Origin: Acidimicrobiaceae bacterium
GTDB taxonomy: Bacteria > Actinomycetota > Acidimicrobiia > Acidimicrobiales > Bog-793
Direction: 5' to 3'
NCBI GenBank assembly: GCA_003170375.1
Contig: PMZN01000140.1
Location: 1 to 10,514 of the forward strand
DNA: 10,514 bases
Made by a program: the position numbers and the translations under genes. Of this stretch, positions 5,925 to 10,514 are shown piece after piece. The notes below the pieces were generated by a model. The model was not told where the DNA came from and did no database searches. It was given only the letters and a program-made list of their open reading frames with translations. Position 1 is the stretch's first letter, and each line of letters begins with the position of its first letter.

Positions 5925-6950
5925 TCATGCGCCAAGCACGAGGAGCTCTTGAGCCATCCTGCAGCTCCGGCGTGCGACGAGCGCGGCCCGGGCGGTTACA
6001 GCCGAGACGACCGCGAGGCCGGCCGAGACGACCGACCACTCGGCCGCGATCGAGGTCTGGATGCCGGTCCAAGGATGGATTCCGGGACCGGAGCCGATCA
6101 GGTCGGCCCGCGGGATCGGCGCTTGGTGCGTGACACCGATGCCCCACGCGATCGACGCGACCGCGGCGATCAACATGACGATGGCCGTCAACTGCGCAAG
6201 CCGCACTCCGCCCCTGAGGTCGCTCACCCTCAGATCCGCGCTGCGGGCCCCGAGCACCACACAGAAGACACTCAGCAGCCCCGCCACCGCGACCACGTCC
6301 CACGCGATCGAGAGCACTGAAACGGCCAGCGGTTGACCACCGTGAACGGCCGCGGCCGAGGGACCAGGCATGAGGCTGGCCCGCAGGATCGATAGCCCGA
6401 TCTCGACAACAGCGGCTATCAAAGGGGCGGTGACGAGCAGCAGCCACCGTCTGCGTGCTCCTCCCTCCGGCACGCGATCCGTCAGGCTCCCGACGAGTCC
6501 CCATCCCGCGAGGAGGAGAACGAGCATGGCAATGCTCGCCCATTGGAAGCTCATCATCGCGTCCGCCGCGACGCGTCCACCTGTGCTCAAAGGAACATGG
6601 GGCCCGGCCCACATGGAGCTCCGGAACGAGTGCTGCTCTATCGCCGAGACAAGAAGGAGACCGACGATGGCCGGCACCGTCGCCCAGGCGATCGAGGCAC
6701 GAGCGCGGTCCCGCCACGCTCCGACGGTTTGCGGCATCCCCGCAGGGCGCAACCGGGCCCGCACCGCGCCAACGGCAAGGTCCATGACAGCTCGACGGAG
6801 CGGACGGTCGTCACCGGCAAGTTCCTCCAGGAATCTCTGCTGGTCTTGGCCGTACCGCTCGCGCCACCAGCCGGGGTAGGCACCGAGAGCGCACCGGGCG
6901 AGAACCGGCACGCGGGCGGCACGCCGTTTGCTCCCGTCGGGCCAGGTCAC
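5925..6950 (-). CDS. Six-helix membrane protein downstream of PadR
   Basis: I do not recognise a named family for this 341-aa protein. Its first about 75 residues are cytoplasmic in character and contain AYPGWWRERYGQD (24-36) and a basic patch. This resembles the short N-terminal prefix often found on membrane proteins and permeases encoded next to PadR regulators. Six hydrophobic segments follow, near 86-104, 134-155, 168-190, 208-234, 251-274 and 305-325. There is no ATP-binding motif and no catalytic signature, so it could be a stand-alone integral protein or a transport/anti-sigma-like partner. Translation starts at GTG 6950, which shares GTGA with the padR stop (6950-6947), a clear sign of translational coupling. 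It is therefore the most direct candidate for a gene controlled by this PadR. Confidence 0.8.
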   Translation of the reverse strand: MTWPDGSKRRAARVPVLARCALGAYPGWWRERYGQDQQRFLEELAGDDRPLRRAVMDLAVGAVRARLRPAGMPQTVGAWRDRARASIAWATVPAIVGLLLVSAIEQHSFRSSMWAGPHVPLSTGGRVAADAMMSFQWASIAMLVLLLAGWGLVGSLTDRVPEGGARRRWLLLVTAPLIAAVVEIGLSILRASLMPGPSAAAVHGGQPLAVSVLSIAWDVVAVAGLLSVFCVVLGARSADLRVSDLRGGVRLAQLTAIVMLIAAVASIAWGIGVTHQAPIPRADLIGSGPGIHPWTGIQTSIAAEWSVVSAGLAVVSAVTARAALVARRSCRMAQELLVLGA

Positions 6951-7297
6951 GCCTGCGCTCCCGCCGGGCCGTCAGACAAGTGATCCCTCGTCGCTCCGAG
7001 TCGCTTCGAACCAATCGAAGTCACCCTCTCGAGCTCGCAAAGCTGCTGCTCGAGCGCAGTCGCACCCGCGGCAGTCAAGCGGTAGGGGTGGCGCCGGTCC
7101 TCCGGTTCGAGCGCTTCGACGAGGCCCCTCTCCTCGAGACGAGCAAGGCAGCCGAACACGGTCCCCGGGCCCAGAGTCACCCGGGCGAAGGCTTCGACGT
7201 CCTTCATGAGCGCGTAGCCGTGCTTCGGCCCTCCTGCGAGGGAGGAGAGCACGAGGAGGGAAGGATCCGGTTTCGGGAAGAGCCTGCGACCGTTCAT
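6947..7297 (-). CDS. PadR family transcriptional regulator
   Basis: The 116-aa protein is a short PadR-type winged-helix repressor. GPKHGYALMKDVEAF (23-37) is the characteristic first recognition segment. LGPGTVFGCLARLEERGLVEAL (42-63) is the recognition helix followed by the wing, and DRRHPYRLTAAG (67-78) completes it. A C-terminal helix for dimerisation follows, but there is no separate PadR_C domain, placing it with the small PadR class. Such proteins usually repress an adjacent membrane or transport gene and release DNA on ligand binding; the ligand is unknown. The ATG at 7297 lacks a good Shine-Dalgarno. A -10-like box ends 8 nt before it, so the mRNA may be leaderless. The stop overlaps the start of the membrane-protein gene. 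Confidence 0.93.
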   Translation of the reverse strand: MNGRRLFPKPDPSLLVLSSLAGGPKHGYALMKDVEAFARVTLGPGTVFGCLARLEERGLVEALEPEDRRHPYRLTAAGATALEQQLCELERVTSIGSKRLGATRDHLSDGPAGAQA

Positions 7298-7333
7298 ATC
7301 ATCTTACGATATATCATTTCACGTAATAGTCAA
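7296..7333 (-). promoter_or_regulatory. padR promoter with candidate PadR operator
   Basis: On the minus strand TTGACT (7333-7328) and TATCGT (7311-7306) are separated by 16 nt and match sigma-A-type -35/-10 boxes at 5/6 and 4/6. The expected transcription start falls at or within about 2 nt of the ATG at 7297, which predicts a leaderless transcript. The same stretch contains two 13-nt direct repeats, ATATCATCTTACG (7296-7308) and ATATCATTTCACG (7311-7323), 11/13 identical with a 15-nt period. It also has an inverted pair TTACG/CGTAA (7304-7308 with 7322-7326). The AT-richness stands out from its surroundings. Binding here would block RNA polymerase, fitting autoregulation. Confidence 0.5.
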
Positions 7334-7335
7334 GG

Positions 7336-7348
7336 GCCGCAGGGCGGC
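7336..7348. terminator. Small GC hairpin after the DUF4126-type gene
   Basis: GCCGC (7336-7340) and GCGGC (7344-7348) form a 5-bp stem with a 3-nt loop between the end of the DUF4126-type gene (stop at 7354) and the padR promoter. It could end transcription from the cyclase unit, but no T-run follows on the minus strand. Confidence 0.2.
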
Positions 7349-7353
7349 GGCTC

Positions 7354-7821
7354 TCAACAACGGCAACCGGCCAACCCTGTCCCCAAAGCGGCCAGGTCTT
7401 CCATGATCGCAACGGCGCGGTCCGGCACGTGCTCCGCAAGACGAGCCCGAAGATCGTGAGCAACCTTCGCCGTCAGCGCCGCGGCCGCAATGGCCACTAC
7501 TGCAGCTGGGACGACAGATCGAGACCGGTCACGCGCCACCAGAGCTCCGGCCACGCCCGCGAACACGACGCGCCCGGCCATTCCTGCGGGTTCGAGCCGG
7601 GAGCCGGTGAAAGGCATCTTGTCGAGCACGAGCTCGACGACAACTGCGACGCCCGCAGCAGGCGCCGCAAGACGGTGGCAGAGCACCGCAGGCAGCGTCT
7701 CGGCATCTCCCCGGGCGATCACTGCAGCCAGTCCCACCGTGGAGCGCATACCGCTCGCCACACCCACGAGCGCGCTTGGCAGGAATCGGCGGAATGTCAT
7801 GCATTCGACAGACGGCTTCAT
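7354..7821 (-). CDS. Small DUF4126-type membrane protein
   Basis: The 155-aa protein resembles the DUF4126 family of uncharacterised bacterial membrane proteins. ALVGVASGMRSTVG (17-30) corresponds to the family's 'G-x-A-S-G-x-R' start. ELVLDKMPFTGSRLEPAGMAGRV (63-85) is its most recognisable core. The C-terminal HDLRARLAEHVPDRAVAIMEDLAA (122-145) matches the usual amphipathic end. Hydrophobic stretches near 15-35, 50-68, 84-96 and 101-120 suggest three or four membrane segments. No biochemical role is known. The start is uncertain: the ATG at 7821 is directly preceded by AGGGGG with no spacing, and the ATG at 7800 has no ribosome-binding site at a normal distance. The gene begins 34 bp after the diguanylate cyclase stop on the same strand, so the two are probably co-transcribed. 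Confidence 0.72.
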   Translation of the reverse strand: MKPSVECMTFRRFLPSALVGVASGMRSTVGLAAVIARGDAETLPAVLCHRLAAPAAGVAVVVELVLDKMPFTGSRLEPAGMAGRVVFAGVAGALVARDRSRSVVPAAVVAIAAAALTAKVAHDLRARLAEHVPDRAVAIMEDLAALGTGLAGCRC

Positions 7822-7855
7822 CCCCCTGTCGTAGCACAGCCTCCCACCACCGGGC

Positions 7856-9532
7856 TCAGGGGCCGACGACAACTCGATTCCGCCCCTGGCGCTTGGCCTC
7901 GTACATCGCCGAGTCGGCGGCGGAGACCAGTGAACCCGCGCCCATGAGCTCCTCGGAGAGCTGCGCCACGCCGATTGAGACACGCACCGGCAGCCCGCCG
8001 GTCAGCGGGTCGAAGTCGAGCGAGGCGATACGGCTCCTGAGGACCTCGGCAACCCGCAACGCGGCCTGGAGGTCCGTGTCGGGCAGCAGTGCGACGAACT
8101 CCTCGCCTCCGTAGCGCGCCAGCAGATCGCCGCGTCGAAGACGATCCCGGAGCCCCCTCCCGACGGCCTGCAGCACGGAGTCGCCCACGGCGTGGCCGAG
8201 AGAATCGTTGATGTCCTTGAAATGGTCGATGTCGATGAAAAGCACGGTGCACAGTGCGGCGTCGCGACGCGCACGGGCGATTGCGCGAACCACGGCCGCA
8301 TCCAGCGCACGCCGGTTCGCGAGCCCGGTCAGCGAGTCCGTCAACGCCTCCGCCCTCACTTCTTCGTAACGGCGCGCGTGGGTCACGGCGACGGCGCACT
8401 GGTCGGCAAAGAACTCGATGGCCTGAACGTGGGCGCGATCGGGGATCAGTCCGTTCACCGGCTCGTCAACTGAGATGAGACCGAGCAGACCGCCGTCGGC
8501 ATCGACGATCTTCACTGTGAGCATGTCCTCAGGGTGCCATTGGCCGTCTGCCCACTCCCGGTCGCGAGCCGGAGTGTTCAGCTTGTCGTTGAGCTCGAGC
8601 GGAATCTTGAACCTGCGGTGGTCGAGGAAGTACGAGCGGCTCAGCAGCATCTCCGGCTGCATGACCTCAGCGAATTCCTCGAGCGTTACCGGGGTCTCCC
8701 GCAGCTGTTTGCTCTCGGCCTCGGTGAGCCCCACGGTCGCGCCGACCACGAGAGCATCGTCGGGCATCCGCAGATAGATGGCGGCGCGACTGAAGCCCCC
8801 TGCGGTGGTCATCGCCCGCGCGATCTCGCGCAGCACCTCGTCCAACGAGTAGTAACCGCGGATCTGCGCGCTCGCGGCTAGAAGGTCCTCGAGTTGGCGC
8901 CGCTGCGCCTCCGCCACCGCGACCGCGGCACGCTCGACGGCTCGGGCACGAACGATCTCGAGACCGACGACGGTGAGCTCGGCGAGCGTCTCGAGCAGGA
9001 GGGTCTGGCGCGGTCCGGGAAAGGACCCGTGCAGCGGATCAGCTGGATTCAACAGCCCGAGCGGCTCGCCGTCCAAGCCGATGAGAGGCGCGAACAACAG
9101 CGGACCAGACCGCGGGGGACCCGGCGCGTTCGATGATTCAACCGGAAGCGTGCCGGCGATCACATCGGGCCGATCGCGCACCGGATGTCCCGGCGGGACC
9201 CAGCAGACCGCACCAATTGGCACCGCCGCCTCCCGCAGCGCCTCGAAGGCCGACGGGCTGAGCACCCGGCTGCGAAGCACGCCGTCCTCCTCCACGCTCA
9301 ACCCCGATGTCGCCGAGTACCTGAAGACACCGTCGTCGCCTCTGATCGCGATCGCGCAGACGTTGCAGCCGAGCTGGCCGCGCGCCGTGGTGTTGATCAG
9401 ATCGAGCAGTTCGGCCTCGTCGGAGATCCTCCCGAGCGCGCGGGCCACCTCGAGGATCTCGCGCAGCCCTTCCGCTGCCTCCTCCAGACCCCTGGCGTCG
9501 TGCCGAGAACCGGACGGTCGTTCTCCGGTCAT
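7856..9532 (-). CDS. GAF-GAF-GGDEF diguanylate cyclase
   Basis: The 558-aa protein makes the second messenger c-di-GMP from two GTP. GAF domain 1 spans about residues 25-195 and contains C56, C59 and C110. A helical linker (about 196-220) leads to GAF domain 2 (about 220-390). The GGDEF domain begins at LTDSLTGLANRRAL (397-410). It has DIDHFKDINDSLGH (434-447) for metal/GTP and the active-site loop GGEEF at 475-479. The inhibitory I-site RxxD is intact (R466-D469, five residues before GGEEF), so product feedback inhibition is expected. No membrane segment or signal peptide is present, so it is a cytoplasmic sensor with unknown ligands. The ATG at 9532 has only a weak Shine-Dalgarno. It overlaps by ATGA the end of a doubtful upstream ORF. 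The DUF4126-type gene follows after 34 bp. Confidence 0.95.
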   Translation of the reverse strand: MTGERPSGSRHDARGLEEAAEGLREILEVARALGRISDEAELLDLINTTARGQLGCNVCAIAIRGDDGVFRYSATSGLSVEEDGVLRSRVLSPSAFEALREAAVPIGAVCWVPPGHPVRDRPDVIAGTLPVESSNAPGPPRSGPLLFAPLIGLDGEPLGLLNPADPLHGSFPGPRQTLLLETLAELTVVGLEIVRARAVERAAVAVAEAQRRQLEDLLAASAQIRGYYSLDEVLREIARAMTTAGGFSRAAIYLRMPDDALVVGATVGLTEAESKQLRETPVTLEEFAEVMQPEMLLSRSYFLDHRRFKIPLELNDKLNTPARDREWADGQWHPEDMLTVKIVDADGGLLGLISVDEPVNGLIPDRAHVQAIEFFADQCAVAVTHARRYEEVRAEALTDSLTGLANRRALDAAVVRAIARARRDAALCTVLFIDIDHFKDINDSLGHAVGDSVLQAVGRGLRDRLRRGDLLARYGGEEFVALLPDTDLQAALRVAEVLRSRIASLDFDPLTGGLPVRVSIGVAQLSEELMGAGSLVSAADSAMYEAKRQGRNRVVVGP

Positions 9533-9765
9533 GACAGCAGCCCTGACGTGCCCAGCGCCCCCGCGAGCTTGGAGAGCATCATCGGGCGTATTCCATCACG
9601 TTCCAGGACCCCGCGAAACACCGGGTCGGGCGGCGCTGGTCCCGCCGCCACGACAGTCGAGGCCTGACCCTGGGCCCACCTGGTCTTCGCGGCTTCTTGT
9701 GACAAGGCCGGTGGTTGGGGGGACTGTGTCGCTCCAGAACCCGGTAACCCCCAACCAAAGGACAA
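9529..9765 (-). other. Doubtful 78-codon ORF upstream of the diguanylate cyclase
   Basis: An open frame from TTG 9765 ends in TGA at 9529, overlapping the cyclase start as ATGA, an arrangement typical of coupled genes. This, with the cyclase's weak ribosome-binding site, is the only argument for translation. Against it are a TTG start without a Shine-Dalgarno, a Pro/Gln/Ala-rich composition with no known motif, rare codons (TTA, ATA), and an N-terminal part lying on a 10-bp inverted repeat. A shorter product could begin at the paired ATG codons at 9582/9579, giving only 16-17 residues. It may be a leader peptide or chance. Confidence 0.2.
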
Positions 9766-9827
9766 TCTAGTGAGAAGAACACTTCAGCTGACCTCCGGTG
9801 TCGCTCCGGGTGCCACCCTCGGCCAAG
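9533..9827. other. 295-bp gap with inverted repeat and repeated 10-mer
   Basis: Between the LOG-family gene and the cyclase there is no convincing gene. The gap holds a perfect 10-bp inverted repeat TGGTTGGGGG/CCCCCAACCA (9712-9721 with 9748-9757) around a 26-nt loop. The 10-mer GTGTCGCTCC occurs twice, at 9726-9735 inside that loop and at 9798-9807. A short GGTG/CACC stem lies at 9797-9817, and a GGCCT/AGGCC pair lies at 9661-9665 and 9705-9709. These could form a structured 5' leader for the cyclase mRNA or the transcription end of the LOG gene. I found no tRNA, SRP RNA or recognisable riboswitch consensus. Confidence 0.35.
9712..9757. repeat. 10-bp perfect inverted repeat
   Basis: TGGTTGGGGG (9712-9721) and CCCCCAACCA (9748-9757) are exact reverse complements separated by 26 nt. 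The loop is long for an intrinsic terminator and no T-run follows. The feature fits better with a regulatory RNA stem or a protein-binding site upstream of the cyclase gene. Confidence 0.6.
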
Positions 9828-10421
9828 TCAGCGTTCGTCTCGGTCGAGCCACTTGTCGACGGCCACCGGTGTCCACGAACCAAGCCGGTCGATCATCGAC
9901 TCGGGGTCGGACTCGATCACGACCATGTCGCGGTGCTCGGGCCGCAAGAAACGCTGCAGGGTGGCCAACTTGAACAGCTCGAGCAACGGGTCGAAGAAAC
10001 CATTGACGTTGAGGATGCCGCACGGCTTGATGTGAATCCCGAGCTGGGACCACGTGACCACCTCGAAGAACTCGTCCAGGGTTCCGAACCCGCCCGGCAG
10101 CATGACGAAGGCGTCGGACTGGTCGGCCATCGCCGCCTTGCGTTCGTGCATCGTCGTGACGACTTGCAGCGTCGTCAGGCCCAAGTGGGCGACCTCCTTC
10201 TCTTTCAGATCTCGCGTGATCACTCCGTGCACTACGCCGCCCTCGGCCAACACGGCGTCGGCGAGCACGCCCATCAGCCCGACGCGTCCACCCCCGTAGA
10301 TCAGCCGGATATCGCGGCGAGCCAGCAGACGCCCCAATGACTCGGCCGCTTCGGCGAACCCGGGATCGACCCCCGGGCTCGACGCACAGTAGACACCGAC
10401 AGAGGAGAGATTCCGCGGCAC
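9828..10421 (-). CDS. LOG family (TIGR00730) nucleotide 5'-monophosphate phosphoribohydrolase
   Basis: The 197-aa protein belongs to the LOG/lysine-decarboxylase-like family. Members cleave the N-glycosidic bond of nucleoside monophosphates (cytokinin riboside 5'-phosphates in plants and some bacteria), releasing base and ribose-5-phosphate. The Rossmann-like start SVGVYCASSPG is at 7-17, YGGGRVGLMG at 42-51, the MHERK active-site segment at 91-95, and the signature PGGFGTLDE at 109-117, including the catalytic Glu. The open frame extends to an ATG at 10490. GTG 10421 is preferred because CTGGAG lies 6 nt upstream, the protein then begins just before the conserved first strand as in relatives, and the longer form would collide with the divergent start at 10489. 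Old annotations as lysine decarboxylase are wrong for this family. The true bacterial substrate is uncertain. Confidence 0.92.
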   Translation of the reverse strand: MPRNLSSVGVYCASSPGVDPGFAEAAESLGRLLARRDIRLIYGGGRVGLMGVLADAVLAEGGVVHGVITRDLKEKEVAHLGLTTLQVVTTMHERKAAMADQSDAFVMLPGGFGTLDEFFEVVTWSQLGIHIKPCGILNVNGFFDPLLELFKLATLQRFLRPEHRDMVVIESDPESMIDRLGSWTPVAVDKWLDRDER

Positions 10422-10488
10422 GATCGTCTCCAGTAGCGAGCTCGTCAGGATCAGGACAACGATAGGTGCTAACCCGCAGGAGCGCCCC
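10422..10488. promoter_or_regulatory. Divergent intergenic region between LOG gene and right-edge gene
   Basis: These 67 bp separate two outward-reading start codons. They carry the LOG Shine-Dalgarno (CTGGAG on the minus strand, 10433-10428) and an AGGAG for the plus-strand gene (10478-10482). Promoters for both directions would be expected here; only weak -10-like sequences around 10460-10472 are visible. Confidence 0.35.
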
Positions 10489-10514
10489 ATGCCGTCCCGC
10501 GACGTCGTCCCCGA
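10489..10514 (+). CDS. Start of an unidentified plus-strand gene (runs off right edge)
   Basis: ATG at 10489 is preceded by GCAGGAG with a 6-nt spacing, an excellent Shine-Dalgarno, and begins MPSRDVVP before the window ends. Eight codons are too few to assign a family. The support is the ribosome-binding site and the divergent geometry with the LOG gene. Confidence 0.4.

Noticed and set aside
4685..6133. 482-codon open frame on the plus strand
   Set aside because: It is antisense to the methyltransferase, PNPOx-like and membrane-protein genes, all of which have clear family motifs or hydrophobic patterning. The frame is open because of high GC content and its translation is Arg/Asp-rich without recognisable domains.
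9712..9757. Intrinsic terminator for the LOG gene
   Set aside because: The stem is perfect, but the 26-nt loop is too long and no T-run follows on the minus strand.
9579..9782. 67-codon minus-strand frame in the gap upstream of the cyclase
   Set aside because: It has no ribosome-binding site, a Pro/Arg-rich composition, and overlaps the inverted repeat. It is less supported than the adjacent frame ending in ATGA, which is itself doubtful.
9661..9830. tRNA, SRP RNA or c-di-GMP riboswitch
   Set aside because: No T-loop consensus with a cloverleaf, no GGAAG/GCAGCC SRP apical motif, and no c-di-GMP aptamer core were found on either strand.
1..10514. Mobile elements or CRISPR
   Set aside because: No transposase, integrase or recombinase motif, no terminal repeats with target duplications, and no regularly spaced repeat array were seen.

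Overview
The window comes from a high-GC bacterium. Coding regions use mostly G/C third positions, GTG starts are common, and the order glmU-prs-rplY(ctc)-pth is a well-known Gram-positive arrangement seen in both Actinobacteria and Firmicutes. An actinobacterial-type organism is the best guess. No 16S gene or other lineage marker is present, so the class cannot be fixed. The sequence looks like ordinary chromosome: there are no transposases, integrases, tRNAs, rRNAs or CRISPR repeats.

Layout, left to right. (a) 1-3149, minus strand, reading right to left: glmU, prs, rplY and the 5' part of pth, which runs off the left edge. This is a housekeeping block covering cell-wall UDP-sugar synthesis, PRPP synthesis, a ribosomal/stress protein and peptidyl-tRNA recycling. 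GlmU is unusually short (371 aa) and ends before the acetyltransferase active site. (b) 3212-4651, plus strand: a divergently transcribed M20 zinc dipeptidase-like hydrolase, separated from glmU by only 62 bp holding a hairpin and a T7 run. (c) 4694-7297, minus strand: a compact run of padR regulator, six-helix membrane protein, PNPOx-like FMN split-barrel protein and PrmC-related methyltransferase, with a 4-bp stop/start overlap and a stop codon abutting a Shine-Dalgarno sequence. (d) 7354-9532, minus strand: a GAF-GAF-GGDEF diguanylate cyclase followed by a small DUF4126-type membrane protein. (e) 9533-9827: about 295 bp without a convincing gene, carrying a 10-bp inverted repeat, a repeated 10-mer and a weak ORF that overlaps the cyclase start. 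(f) 9828-10421, minus strand: a LOG/TIGR00730-family phosphoribohydrolase. At the right edge a plus-strand gene appears to begin at 10489.

How the genes work together. Block (a) is a conventional essential cluster. GlmU makes UDP-GlcNAc, Prs makes PRPP, and L25 and Pth serve translation. Block (c) looks like a PadR-controlled unit: the regulator has a candidate leaderless promoter with direct and inverted repeats in its core, and the membrane protein downstream is the type often co-encoded with PadR. The cyclase in (d) gives c-di-GMP output from two GAF sensors. No effector for it is visible nearby.

The points most worth a second look are the GlmU lacking its acetyltransferase centre, the small RNA structures around the glmU and prs start sites, the padR operator/promoter, the non-canonical NPPY motif in the PrmC relative, and the structured gap upstream of the cyclase.
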